Shown: positions 21,923 through 33,534 of the stretch, in pieces | How positions within the stretch are numbered: position 1 is the stretch's first letter | How the letters are laid out: every line of letters begins with the position of its first letter | Origin: Batillaria attramentaria | Lineage: Eukaryota; Mollusca; Gastropoda; Batillariidae | Length of the DNA: 64,000 bases | Assembly: GCA_018292915.2 (NCBI GenBank) | Contig: JACVVK020000017.1 | Location: forward strand, 2,097,501-2,161,500 | Direction of reading: 5' to 3' | Notes under the pieces: generated by a model | The model's input: only the letters and a program-made list of their open reading frames with translations | The model's database searches: none | What the model was told of the DNA's origin: nothing | Program-made: the position numbers and the translations under genes

Positions 21923-22446
21923 AAGACCCCCCCCCATCCTGCCCCCTTCACCTCCCCCCCCCCAAAAAAAAAACCCACCCCAAAACAAGAACAACAACAA
22001 ACACCCAACAACAACAACAAAAACAACCAACCAACCCCCCCCCCCCCCCAAAAACAAAAAAACAAAAACAACAACAAACAACAACAACAAAACAACAAAA
22101 AACACACAAAAACCATCAACAAACAAACAAAAAACAACGAAAACACAAAACTAAAAACAAAGAACAAAAAAACAAACACCCCCCCCCCCCAAAAAAAAAA
22201 AAAAAACAACAACAAAAAAAAACAACAACAACCCAAAAAACAACAAACCACACACACCCCAAAACAAAAACAAACAAACAAAAAACAAAACAAACCAAAA
22301 AACAAAACAAAACAAAAAACAACAAACTACAAAACAAAAACAAAATCCCCAAAACAACAACAAAAAACCCAACAACAAAAGAAAACAAAACAAACAAAAA
22401 ACAAACAAATCCAAACCAAAACAAAACAAGACCCCCCCCCCCCCTG
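21923..22446 (+). repeat. A/C-only low-complexity tract
   Basis: Over roughly 500 bp nearly every base on the plus strand is A or C; I count about ten G or T bases in 21961-22440. It is a patchwork of CAA and CAAA words, A-runs and C-runs, with repeated C-run to A-run junctions at about 21957, 22035 and 22180. It ends about 300 bp before the splice acceptor of the bZIP exon. Confidence 0.9.
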
Positions 22447-22639
22447 AAAAAAAATGCTACCTCCGTACACCCGAACAAAAACAAAAAACAAAACATATCT
22501 CACAAGCCCGAAAAATTTACCTCATGCCTGAGGTACCCTGCGTACTACCCCCAAGCCGTACTGTGCAGTAAAGACGGAGCATATGTGAGTTTTCGGGCTG
22601 GCCGCAATACTGTTGTGGTGCTTGTAAAGTTCACTGAAA

Positions 22640-22647
22640 AACAACAA

Positions 22648-22686
<39 letters not shown>

Positions 22687-22687
22687 C
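22640..22687. repeat. microsatellite (AAC)n
   Basis: About 14 CAA units, 55 bp upstream of the splice acceptor of the bZIP coding exon. Confidence 0.95.
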
Positions 22688-22745
22688 CGTGCTGCTGCAC
22701 TGGAGTGTAAAACACTACTGATAAACCATTCTCTGTTGCAGGACC

Positions 22746-24248
22746 ATGCAGTACCGGATGGGCGGCCTCCCCGCCATGGCGACGCACCAGCCGTCCTCGG
22801 GATCCGGGTCCGGGTCCGACGCCGACCGCGGACCGTGCCACATCCCGGTGTCCGCTCCCAACGGAGCCCCCATGAGGAACTTCCTCCCCAGGCCACCTCC
22901 TAGCGCCGACATGTTCGACCCTGCAGTCCGCGTGAAGCAGGAGCCGATGGAGGAGGAGGAAGAAGAGGAGGAGAGAGGAATGGTGATTGATCTGACTCCC
23001 CGAGGACCCATCCCCATGGGAGGGACTGCAAGTGACGGAGGAGGAGGAGGAGGAGGAGGGGGAGTGGTCAATGGAGGAGGAGGAGCAGGTGGTGGTGGTG
23101 GTGGGGGAGGTGGAAGGGGAAGCACAACGGACATTAACAACAGACACCATCCTTACAATCAGGCGGTGCGAGCGCCCCCACCTCACCCGTACACCACTAC
23201 TCAGCGCCACAAACACCACCAGGCCCAGAAGGACGCGTGGGGGTTCCGTGGCGAGAACATCAGCACGGACTCTGACAGCGGCTCTGAGACAAACAGTAAC
23301 GCCAGCAGCATCAGGAGCGGCAGCGGCAGCTCGGGCAGTAACGGGGACGGCAGCGGCATGGTCAGCGGCACGTTCCGCTTTTCCATTCCCAAGACGTCGC
23401 TAGGCGCCATCGGCAGTGCCACCCAGTCGCGCGCCAAACGGGAGTTCGTCCCCGAGGGGAAGAAGGACGCCAGCTACTGGAACAAGCGCATCAAGAACAA
23501 CGACTCGGCGCGCCGCTCTCGCATCAAGCGCAAGACAATGGAGAAGCTGATGGAACACCGCATGGTGGAGCTGCAGCAGGAGAACATGGAGCTCAGGTAC
23601 GAGCTGAACGCCCTCAAGAGGATGTTCGGGGAGCAGTTGGGTGCCGACTACCATTCCAAGTTCCCTAACGACACCCGGCCGCCTTCCTCCACCTCCACGC
23701 CCTTGCCGGGCTCCGGCATGACCAAGCCGTCGTCCTCGTCCAGTTCATCCAACCATTCTACCAGCTCCTCCCCTCTGGGCGGCTCAGACGAGGACGTGCA
23801 CGGGAAGCGGGCTTCTCACGACGATAGAGCCCCGCCGTCGCACTCACACTCCAGGAAACCTCCGTCCAGGAGCTCCCACAGCAACTGCCTTGACCTTTCC
23901 CCCAAGACCTTGACCTCGGAGTCCCTGCGCCACTACGCTCGGAGCAGCTCCATCTCGTCCATGATGTCTGATGCGTCTAGCGGAGCCACGTCGGCAGTGC
24001 CGGCCTCCGAGTCATGCACTGAGGCCTCCCCCTGCAGCTCCAGCAGCCCTCAGGGAAGCCCTGGTTCTATGAGCGGCCCGCAGACGAGCGAGGAGGAAGG
24101 GGGCTCCTCGGCTGGAGGCGGGAGGAGGGGGTCTGTAGCGGACGACGAGTCTCTGCAGAAGATTCCCTGGAAGTGCCGCATGAAGCGCGGGTTACATTCC
24201 GTCTTCGCAACCAATCAAAACTCATCCGCTGCCGAGGACATGAAATAA
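22746..24248 (+). CDS. NFIL3/E4BP4-like bZIP transcription factor
   Basis: A 500-residue nuclear DNA-binding protein, probably a transcriptional repressor of the NFIL3/vrille/PAR-bZIP group that binds TTAYGTAA sites. The bZIP domain starts with KREFVPEGKKDASYW (residues 231-245), which matches the family hallmark KREFIPDEKKDAxYW. The basic region holds NNDSARRSR (251-259), and the zipper has d-positions M269, L276, L283 and L290 with an asparagine at 280. N-terminal to it are a VKQE SUMOylation-type motif (63-66), an acidic run (69-76), a poly-Gly tract (about 98-123) and a Ser-rich segment. The C-terminal half is Ser/Pro-rich, with an LDLS word near 382 and KIPWKCRMK near 472-480, which recalls the LPHKLRIK motif of NFIL3. 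The first zipper leucine is Met, and the usual N-x-A-A is N-D-S-A, so the protein is diverged. The exon starts at 22742 after CTCTGTTGCAG. The Met at 22746 is used here, although a four-residue extension from 13868 is possible. The coding region is single-exon, as in vertebrate NFIL3. Confidence 0.9.
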   Translation: MQYRMGGLPAMATHQPSSGSGSGSDADRGPCHIPVSAPNGAPMRNFLPRPPPSADMFDPAVRVKQEPMEEEEEEEERGMVIDLTPRGPIPMGGTASDGGGGGGGGGVVNGGGGAGGGGGGGGGRGSTTDINNRHHPYNQAVRAPPPHPYTTTQRHKHHQAQKDAWGFRGENISTDSDSGSETNSNASSIRSGSGSSGSNGDGSGMVSGTFRFSIPKTSLGAIGSATQSRAKREFVPEGKKDASYWNKRIKNNDSARRSRIKRKTMEKLMEHRMVELQQENMELRYELNALKRMFGEQLGADYHSKFPNDTRPPSSTSTPLPGSGMTKPSSSSSSSNHSTSSSPLGGSDEDVHGKRASHDDRAPPSHSHSRKPPSRSSHSNCLDLSPKTLTSESLRHYARSSSISSMMSDASSGATSAVPASESCTEASPCSSSSPQGSPGSMSGPQTSEEEGGSSAGGGRRGSVADDESLQKIPWKCRMKRGLHSVFATNQNSSAAEDMK

Positions 24249-25507
24249 ATTATGATACTACACCTGGAGCGGTGTTGGAAAAGGAAACGTTCTATGTTTT
24301 ATACCATGATCTCGCGGGACAAGAGACGCTAATACCGGTATTTATGACGTTGTTTTTTGCCTGGTCACGTGGTCTCTACCTCGTGGACTGATTACCTCGC
24401 CATCTTTTATTGGCTGGATTTGTTCATTTCGTGATTACGTGACCTCAACAGCTCACAGACACTTGCATGCATCCCTATACCGTCACCCCCATTAACGTTT
24501 TAGCTGATGACAGGCGAACTTGACTGCATCACACAATGTGTTCAAAAGGAGACCCAAGGCCCAATCAGAACGGCAGGCTCACAGAAGTACATAGACATTT
24601 TAGCTCTTCGTGCAGACCTCAAGGTGGTGAACCTTCGCCTTCGGCTGACGCAGGAGCAGGCAGTGGTACCAAACCACAAGAAAGACATTGCCGCTGTGTG
24701 TCTTCTCTTCTGACCACAACGTAGTGGACACCACGACCTCTCGGAAGAGACCTTGATGGACAGGTTATGGGGTGAAAGGACAGCTACCCTAGCTGAACAG
24801 TCCAGCCGAGCACTACTCAGTTCAGACAGACTGACAGGTCGGCGACGTTAGATTGATCCTTGACTGTGATGGACACGGTTAAGCTGGAACGGCCCACAAT
24901 AGCTGTTTACAGCACGGAGCTGTGCACGGAGCAGACCGCCCAAGATCTGGTAACGATTATCTTAAAGGGATCACAGTGTTCTCACAGAACAGACTGAAGA
25001 TCTGATAAAGGCACTTGGAGGAGAGGACATTTAGTCAGATTCGCTTTCCCTGCCTTAATTTTGAAGAATGACAATTCACATTGCTGTGTGTTGGCCGGGT
25101 TTACTTCTAAATTTATGCCAGAGGGTCGTTTCAGAGTCACAAATCCGATGGATTGGGACGTTAATGTCTTGAGCAAAATTCCAAAATTAGAACTAGATGT
25201 GTTAAAACTTGTGATCTAACGTCTTATGAACCATTGATATGATTCTGAAACAGCTGACGACCTTGGCAGAAAAGAAAATCTGAGCGATAATGCGAGCTGG
25301 AAATAAAGAAATAAAGAAATGAGCCTAAAATATACCCCCTGAGATCCTCAAAGTGACAATGATGTCAAATGTAATCTTTTTCAGTAACTGACGTGTACTC
25401 CTAAACCTTCTATTAGAAAGTGGAAAATGTGACGTCAGTGAATGACGTCAGTGTTCTTTTAGAATAGTTTCATTCCTTGAAAAGAGCATGTCGGGTTTCC
25501 AAATAAA
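24249..25507 (+). other. probable 3' UTR of the NFIL3-like gene
   Basis: Follows the TAA at 24246-24248 and is free of simple repeats and transposons. AATAAA signals occur at 25302, 25310 and 25502; the last would give a 3' UTR of about 1.27 kb. Another AATAAA at 28432 lies beyond repeat-rich DNA and is less likely. Confidence 0.5.
25430..25450. promoter_or_regulatory. two perfect CRE palindromes
   Basis: TGACGTCA occurs at 25430-25437 and 25443-25450 as part of a 13-bp tandem duplication (TGACGTCAGTGAA, then TGACGTCAGTGTT). A perfect CRE is a CREB/ATF site. Two in 21 bp near the end of the 3' UTR may be an enhancer, but function is not shown. Confidence 0.45.
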
Positions 25508-26965
25508 GCAGTGAAAATATAGACTTACGCTGGTTTCATTTAGGCCGAGAAGAAAGGGAAAGACAGAGAACACTGACTGTCATGAAATGTACTAGGTCAC
25601 AACTTCCTGAATAACCTTTTCTCTGCAATAGGATAGGTCTTCAAAAGTCGATCCAAAAAGGTATCCGGTCAAAAATAGTTGGTGACTGAGTTACCATAAT
25701 TATGCACAATACATGCATGAGATTTGTTCGTGGAAAGCGTTTTATTCGTGAAAATTGTTTGGGAAAGATGCCAACTACTTTGTTCTTTTTTCAAAGATAA
25801 ATAGATAACAAACCAGCCAAAGCCTTCAGCAGATTGCTTAGAACTCCTCGGTTGGCCAGAAAGCACGTGATTTTCTGGGCTGAGCTGTACACTGACTCCC
25901 AGAATGCCCACTATCGGTTGTGGAGAAGTCTCTCAGCGTAGGCAGCATGATGCTGTTCGCAATTGGAATCTCAGTTAGCTTCTTCACGTGTTTCAAGCAC
26001 TTAATACCAATCCATGAGAGGTGCACATCGTTTGATGTGTTACTCTCGTTACCACACGTTTAACCTCAGGCCTCACTCGCACAGTCCATAAACACGGTTG
26101 ATACACTCAACCAAGAGTGCGATAACTTGATTATATAGTATACAGGCTGGGGAATATTCAGTCATTTCGCAATTTTCAGCCAAATTTCCTATCCTCTCAG
26201 CCAAACTGAATATCCGAAGTTTCAAAGTATCGGAAGAAGGAAAAAGGTTGCACACACTTCCATGATACATGTAATGCCACATGGGACAACCTAGCTTCAT
26301 TTTTGAAGACTTGCATGTCAGTATCATGGCAGTATTTTGCGTATGGATGCCAGGAGAGGCTACTAAATGCCTTTAAAATGCTATTTTTTTCTCTCTTAAG
26401 TGCGGGCATCACCCTTGTGTTTCCCCAGCAGGGCGCTGCCTCTGCACTCCAGCCTAGGTTTCAGTCTTATTTTCCCGCAGCAATTCCCCAGCCTGAATAT
26501 AAATTCATTTTACTCTTGACCCGTCGTAAACTTGAACGTGGCTGCTAGCTAACATTCTGTTTACAAGTGCTGACTGGGTGAAAACTTGAAATATTACCAC
26601 AACACTCTACATTGGTTACAATCGTCGCTTTTCCAAATTTCTCCATTGTGCAACTCAGCGATCAATACTGGTTATGTTGATGTGTATTTTCGGTGTTGAT
26701 ATATATATATGTGCAATATCATACGAGCCTGAAAGTTGTGACTTCCTGACCGCATACAGGTCAAGTTGAACGTGTGCGATTTTACATTGACGTGGATTTG
26801 AAAGGGAATGGTAGACACCCCCCCCCCCTTCCTCTTCCCCCTTTTGTTTTGTTTTGCTCGCGACAGAACTCTTTACAAGTTATGTTTGTTGTTCCTTCGT
26901 TGCTTAAAAATCGAGATATACTATAATGTTTCAATTTTAACAAGTCTTGTCTGTTGTCCTTGTAG

Positions 26966-26969
<4 letters not shown>
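25508..26969. other. intergenic between the two genes, nothing recognised
   Basis: Unique-looking DNA with a short (AT)n near 26700. No domain was recognised in the short frames. Confidence 0.4.

Positions 26970-27050
<81 letters not shown>
26970..27050. repeat. microsatellite (CA)n
   Basis: About 40 uninterrupted CA units. Confidence 0.95.
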
Positions 27051-27052
<2 letters not shown>

Positions 27053-27492
27053 GCACGACCTTTTCCCGCCTTATTCTTGGCAAAATGGTAGAATTGTGTT
27101 CTCAGTCTGTTTGAATTGAGTAGTTTTCAGGTGGCAACCATAATTTGCCCTTATTCCACATGCAACTTAACCGACTGATGAAACCCGAACTCGAACATTT
27201 CTCAAAAGACGAGCAAAACTCCACACTGTTATACACGCTTTTACTTTGCCTGTCTTTGATCTCTAGCTTCAGAAATTGACATGAAAACCTTGCTCATAAT
27301 GATGTCGTTTCACGGTTTGTTGATGTTTGATGTCATGGTATAGTTGTTGTGATATTTGCTGAATCACCATGTGATCACGTGACATTTCTCGCCTTACCTC
27401 GCCATGTCTCGCGGCCTTTTTACAGCTGGGTACGTTACCACAGTGCCGAGTTTAAAGTTAAAGGGTTAAAGTCAACTTCATCATGCTCGCAT

Positions 27493-27704
27493 CAGTTCTG
27501 CGCTGGCGAAGGGACATAACTGTCCGCGGTAAGTTGTGACATTAGGAAGTATACAATTATTATATTTATATATAGGTATACATAAATGTTCTTGTCCAAG
27601 GTGGACGGACGAAATCGCATACCTTTGGCTTTCGCCTAGTAGCTGCGGCTCTAACCCATACAAGATCTTTCAGTCAGTTATGTCCCTTCATGAGTGCAGA
27701 ACTG
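27493..27704. mobile_element. MITE with 30-bp terminal inverted repeats
   Basis: CAGTTCTGCGCTGGCGAAGG and GACATAACTG at 27493-27522 are inverted at 27675-27704 with a few mismatches. The 212-bp element has no coding capacity. The inner word GAAGGGACATAACTG resembles the AAGGGAGACAACTC arm of the foldback at 6.7 kb, so the two may be distantly related. Confidence 0.65.
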
Positions 27705-27997
27705 AGTGCTCCTTCTTTCACGTTGTCTGCCCTTGACACGCTGGACCTCATAATTATTTGTCAACGTGAAGTGTTGCATTCCCGTACTTTTTGTCTGTGA
27801 TGCTCAAGAAACACATAATTATTAATCACTTTACTCGCTTTACTCACATTTTGAAACTGTGACTGACTCAGCGCCGGCCGGCAGACCCGATCATTTGAGA
27901 GTTTCCATCGTCAACTTGATGGATAGTTTATCAGTGTCAACTCAGGCTTCATGATATTGTCAGCATGTTGATGTGAATTCGTGACTGACGGAAGCCG

Positions 27998-27999
<2 letters not shown>

Positions 28000-28030
<31 letters not shown>

Positions 28031-28085
28031 GTGTGTGCGCGCGCGCGTGCGTGCGTGTGTGTGTGTCCGTGTGTGTGTGCGTGAA
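28000..28085. repeat. microsatellite (GT)n/(GC)n
   Basis: (GT)n with GCGC and GTGC interruptions. Confidence 0.9.
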
Positions 28086-28529
28086 AACGGCCGGCTGCTA
28101 GAGTCCAGATTGTGACTAACCTTGTCATAAAGTATGGTCTTTGGTCCTAACACTGAAATGTATATTACGTGTCTAATGGCCTCCCTAGTTCTGTGATGTC
28201 AGTTTGTTCGCGGGTATACAGTCTTGTTTTGTCCGTGCCTTTCGCTGTTTATGCTCGTTCGGTCTGGCAAAAACTGTGGTTGTATTTTACATACGGGCAC
28301 TCGCTGATTACTGGACGTGACTTTGCGAATATTGCGGTAATTAGCTTGTGCCTGTGGTATTTTGCCTTCATGTTATCTCCATATTAGAGCAAATATTTGT
28401 CAAAACGCAACACGTGTCGTGAAACCCGATGAATAAAGAAAATGTGAAAGTAACTGAATTCGGCCGTCGTCTTGCCCGCGTCAGTTGGAGCTGACCGTCA
28501 TCTGTATCAGTTGCCACTGTCAGTCACCG

Positions 28530-28850
28530 TCAGTGTGTGTGTGTGTGTGTCAGTCAAGTGTGTGTGTGTGTTTCACTCAGTCAGTGGTGCGCGTCAGTGT
28601 GTGCCGCGTAAGCGCGGCGTGTGTGCAGTGCGCCGGTGTGTGTGGTGTGCTACTGATGATGCGTGCGTGCGTGTAAGCGTGTGCCGGCACGGCCGGTGTG
28701 TGTGTGTGTGTGTGCGTGTGTGCGTGCGGCGCGTGTGTCAGCAGTGTGTCAGTGTGTGCGCGGCACGTGCGTGCCGCTTGCCAGTGCGTGAGCCCCGGTG
28801 CCGCGCGCCGGCGCGCGTGTGTGTTGCGTCAGTTGTGGCCACGCCATAAA
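28530..28850. repeat. GT-rich, CpG-rich diverged repeat
   Basis: Alternating GTGTGT, GTGCGT and GCGCGG words dominate. The cysteine- and valine-rich frame across it is a composition artefact. High CpG suggests an unmethylated or young region, but there is no sign of a gene start. Confidence 0.6.
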
Positions 28851-28859
28851 ATGTGAACA

Positions 28860-29500
28860 CAGCATCAACACAAAGCCTACAAACGCAGAACCTACTACAT
28901 GCTGGACCGAAAATATCACCCGCGCCAGATTTCAAGCTGTTTGGCTGGCCGCATCAGTTATCAGTCATACCTGAGCGGTTGTGCCCGGCAGCGCGTGGCC
29001 AAGCATGCGCGCACATATACACACACGTCACCGCCAAGTCATCCTAACCCCCGTCCACTGAAAAACAGCAAAAAAGAGCGAAGATGATTCCCTCAAACAG
29101 AAGTAAATGACCCAACACTTCTCACAGCAGCAAACCCACGCTCAGCCATGCGCTGCCTCTTGGCAAACCTGTTACAGGTACGCAACTCCGTTAGCTGAGC
29201 CTCTGAGAGAAAAAGTCACCTCCCTCTCTGTGCGACAGAACCTGTTTTTGAAGCTGTTCGTTATGAGTTAGTGTGTTGTTACACAACTTCACGTACAATT
29301 GTCGCACGTGCAGATACACCGCTAACACACACACACACACACACTCAGTGACACCGTGACACACACACACACTGAAACACACACACACACACACACAGAC
29401 GAGAGGTCAGTCAAACTGTAGCTACACAATTATTAGCAAGAACTTGAAGAAAACTGAGAGATTGACCAGACAATCACTGAACACAGGTGTTAGTAGCCAT
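28860..29500. other. intergenic with short (CA)n tracts
   Basis: Several short (CA)n runs lie between 29323 and 29398. No gene was recognised. Confidence 0.4.
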
Positions 29501-30826
29501 TTCTTTTATTAATTTTGTAAGTGAACATTCTGAAATGAACAGTAATAACTCACTATAACATATATAAATAACTTACCATAAAAACTGCTACTTTACATAT
29601 ACTGAGGAAGCAAAAATACATTAACAGTCATACTAAACGGATACATAATTATGAATGGGCGATAAACAATCTGCATACAGAGATTAAAATTATGAGCAGC
29701 TGGGCCTGTTTTATGATTCAACATATTAGCCTGAAACAGTTACAGGTACTGTAAAGTCTATACTGAGGGCGACTTCAAAGTTAGTTCTCTGAACTAGAAT
29801 GGCAAAGCCAAAGTGACTCTCTGACTCAGATAAATACGGTAAATGGGAGCACAGGAACTTGTCCTAGATAAAGCAGTTTTCACACCCAGGGGAAGTTACC
29901 TCTGAACTGATGCCTGATTACAAGAAGGGTTGCCTCCCTTTATTTTACATTACCAGCAAAGACCTTGGTATCCAAGATCTTTGTTACCAGCAAGCTTCAG
30001 ATTTGACTCATCTAGTACAACCCTGACCTTCAGTCAACAGCATTGAAGAGTCTATTTTCTGGAAAGGTCTTATCGCTGTTTATCATCGATCTTAATTTGG
30101 TGCTTCTGGTGTTTCTACTTCCTGAGAAAATGCCAGCATCAAAGTTTGTCACAGACAGAGAGAGGACAGACATTTATTACTTACACTTTGTAACACACAC
30201 GAGTCAGAAAGCCTGCCAGGAACACAGTAGAAATGCCTATGTCTAGTACTTACATGTACATGTATTCAGTTAAACAAAAAGTAAAAGCAAAATCGGGGTA
30301 TCAATACACATGTAGTGGCCACGGGTTTGGCGAGATTATCCTGTACATACATGTACTTGGTTTAATCCAGCAACCACATGGAACAGAATATCGGACGTGA
30401 TATGGCACAGGGAAGATAAATTTAAGATTCACTGGTCTACCTAGCTTAATCAAACAACAAGGACAGCAAACAACAGAAGCAGATTCATAGTGAAACCTTT
30501 ATACACAGTTTCTCCTGAGCTTTTCAATACACTGATGCTACAAAGGACACCTGCAATTTACTGCTGAAACATACATGTAAAACTTCCCTCTACGAAGGCT
30601 TTTACAACTTTTTGAAATTAACTCCAGTAATCAAATTATGTACATATGATATGCAAGATGACACATTCAAATTTCTAAAATCCATTTACTTGTGGCATCT
30701 GCAGCATATCAGTCATACGCGCAGTAATTAAAAGAGTATAAAATGCATAGTTAAAAAAAAAAAAAAATTTGCTGGCCCAAGCTGAAATGTAAGAAATGAC
30801 ATTTTACACATGCACATTTGGTTCAT

Positions 30827-31010
30827 TGGGTGGGTGGGTGGTTGCTTGGGAGTTTAACATCCTTTTCCACCATGTACGGGTGATATCAATTAAAGATGTG
30901 GCAACGAGAAAACAAGCCAGCATAAACATTTGGCGCCTGCCAGGATTCAAACTCACAACCTGAGCACTGAAACTCCAGTGCTCTACCTGTCAGCTATCCC
31001 GGCTCCCAAA
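30827..31010 (-). mobile_element. SINE-A copy 4
   Basis: Minus-sense copy with the damaged B-box complement AGGATTCAAACTC. TTGGTTCATT before and TTGGTTTTATT after resemble a target-site duplication. Confidence 0.8.
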
Positions 31011-31936
31011 TTGGTTTTATTGGACCATTTTCTGTTAAGCTCTGCTCTGAAATAGCTTAAGGCTCGCAACAAACCACCCTTGGTTTCGAATTTAAGCTGC
31101 TCTGAGGATCTGCAACGTGTCAACAGAATCTACGATCACACAGCAAATATACACAGTATTATGCACTCTAAATCACACAAATAACTGACCTACATTTGAC
31201 ACATTATGCACTGTACCTGTGAATGCTTGGTGATAAAGCAAAATGACGACATGAAATGTAGAAAATAACACACATTTCTGTTGGCTGCATGTCGTTTTAA
31301 GTACCGGTATGCATGATACACAGGTGTCACCCACTTTAAATGCTCTCACACAGAAAGAATACTGTGGGTTTGACAATGGAGCTGCACACACATAGGGGAT
31401 CGAGGGACACAAACACACGACTCGTAGTCCAAAGCTGTGTTCACGATGACCGTTTCTTTGGTATTGCACTAAAACTGCATAAAAACTTCTAAAACAACTA
31501 AGAAAACCATGAGGGACAAACTGTGAGCTTTGAAGTTCCAAGTAATTCTGTTTTAGTACAAAGTACAAGCTATCAACAACGTGGATTGTAAAGATCTGTA
31601 AGTTTGTATTAGTGTCAGTCTGTCATCAGTGTACCTTTGTAACAAATTCTGTCAGCTGATTTTATTGTTGGGCACAGTGTCACCTGAATGCAGCTCCTGA
31701 TTGTTACAAAACTGCTCACACACACTCACACAGAACAATGTTCAGGTCTAGCGGGTTTGTTACCTGTGCTGTGCAGAGCCTCCTAAAACGTATCACAGGT
31801 TTTGTTGTGTCACATGTACAAACTGTGCAGGTTTATTCAGTTGCATTGCTACATGCATAATGCATTAATATCAATGGACAATAAAACAAAGATACCTCAC
31901 ACAAACAGGCATTCTGCAAACTCAATCACACAGAGT

Positions 31937-32162
31937 ATTCCCCCCCAAAAAAAACAACAAACAAACAAACAAAAACAAACAAACAAAAACAACAAAAACT
32001 CCCCCCCAAAAAAAACAACAACAAAAAACAACAAACAAACAAAAACAAAAAAAAAACCCCAAACAAACCAAAAAACAAAAAAACAAAAACAAAAAACAAA
32101 ACAACAACAAAAATCCCCCCAAAAACCCAACAACAAAAAACAACAACAAAACAAACCCAAAT
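31937..32162 (-). repeat. A/C-only tract (GU-rich in laminin mRNA sense)
   Basis: On plus almost only A and C, with three C-run to A-run junctions (about 31941, 32001 and 32115). If it is part of the laminin 3' UTR, the RNA would carry about 225 nt of nearly pure G and U. Confidence 0.85.
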
Positions 32163-33391
32163 GCAAGTATGCTTGTTCTTAAATCTCACTCATCTGGTTA
32201 AACAGTAACTAAAACCTAACCAAGAATATGATGCCAGCTTACTATACCAGCCCAGCTGTAGATTTGACATGACCTGGGATGGTATTTCTGAAAAGTGTTT
32301 AACTAGGATAAACGCATTTAGATGTAAGCAGGTGTATAACAACTGGAATTTCCCATTCTCATACACCAGTTTAGACCTAAACATGTTAACCCCCCGGAAA
32401 CCTAGCTAGGATCGAACTCTACTAGGTCAAATATCAAATCATGTGTAATAACACTAAACACTCAGCTTCCATCTCTGAAGTTTAATTTTCAATACACAGA
32501 AGCTTGAGGGGCTAATGCTACCAGATTGTTCTGAGCTGTTTGGATGGTGTCTGTTGTGACACCACTAAGACACCCCGACAGTGACAGCGTCTGTAATGCT
32601 GGCAAAGAGCCAACAGAAGCGTACTGGTACTGACGGCATGGTGACCATGAAGAACCCTCCAGTAGTGTAACAACCACTGTAGAATTCGTGCAAATCGTGA
32701 ACAACATTGTTCTGCATTAAGTACTGTAGTAATCATCAAGATAGAATATTACAAACATACAGGAAAACTCAGGAGCGAAACTGTTCCAAAACGTAACTTG
32801 GTTGGCTTGGGCAAGATGGAATCAGCCCGCCGATACTAAAATTAATACACAAAGCCATGTTTCACAAGAATTTAGCAAAGATCTAATCACGAAGACTTAC
32901 AGCTTACAAGTTATGTACAGGAGTAACTAAATTCCACAAATGCACACACCCTCTTACATCGCTCATACAGAAACTTGGCAAGACATGTTTATATACACAC
33001 TGCAAAACTTGTAATAATGATCATATGCGCCTTAATTAAAGTTTATCCCTGAAGTTTGTATGCACTCGGGTACAGTCCTTCCTCAATACAAAGCGCCAGG
33101 CAGAGCTAACCAGCCACCATGAGGAAAATACACGGGGATTTTGGCCATCAATACCGCAATACAACTGACCTGACAACTGAAAACAACGGCCACTTAGGTA
33201 GCAAGAGAATGGTCGTGTCTGTCAAATTGTGAGCAGAACAGCCTCTTGGCAAAGAACACATCTGCAAATGTTGTCTCACTGAGTGGGCATAACCAAGAGT
33301 ACATTGGAAAAACATGCTGCACTTCAGGCGCAGTTCTTGGTGAATTCAGCTTCAATGACTGGCCTCCACTTCATGGGTGAGCGATGGCTTG

Positions 33392-33534
33392 TTACAACGG
33401 GCATGCAGTGCGCTTGACGTCGCTGGTATCCACAAGTGCGTACCAGTCCACCCGGTAGCCATCGATGACCAAATTCTTCATGCATCCGTAAAATCCACGT
33501 CTTGAAAGCGACGCCACTTGGTTGTCAAATCCTC
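33392..33534 (-). CDS. laminin alpha last coding exon: LG5 end and stop
   Basis: 143 nt. Encodes GGFDNQVASLSRRGFYGCMK and NLVIDGYRVDWYALVD, and ends KRTACPL with TAA at 33392-33394. The final Cys pairs with YGC in the standard LG fold. Acceptor CTTTGACAG. Confidence 0.93.

Larger units (their letters stand above)
29505..33391 (-). other. putative 3' UTR / 3' flank of the laminin alpha gene
   Basis: Downstream of the laminin stop codon the minus strand is A/T-rich and lacks long microsatellites for almost 4 kb. Candidate AATAAA signals (TTTATT on plus) occur at 29505-29510, 29939-29944 and several positions further upstream, such as about 30173, 31015 and 31656. The extent of the UTR cannot be set from sequence. 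It contains a SINE-A copy, part of the half-site-rich transposon family (about 30090-30220) and a GT-only tract in mRNA sense (31937-32160). Confidence 0.35.

Noticed and set aside
22545..23219. 224-codon minus-strand frame opposite the bZIP ORF
   Set aside because: Shadow of the plus-strand gene. Its composition (Ser, Thr, Leu runs) mirrors the Gly/Glu-rich codons, and it crosses the splice acceptor.
24173..24391. 72-codon frame overlapping the end of the bZIP gene
   Set aside because: Different frame over the stop region and 3' UTR. No conserved feature.
28472..28849. 125-codon Cys/Val-rich frame, possible secreted peptide
   Set aside because: Produced by GTGTGC/GTGTGT repeats. There is no regular Cys spacing and no supported signal peptide or splice structure.
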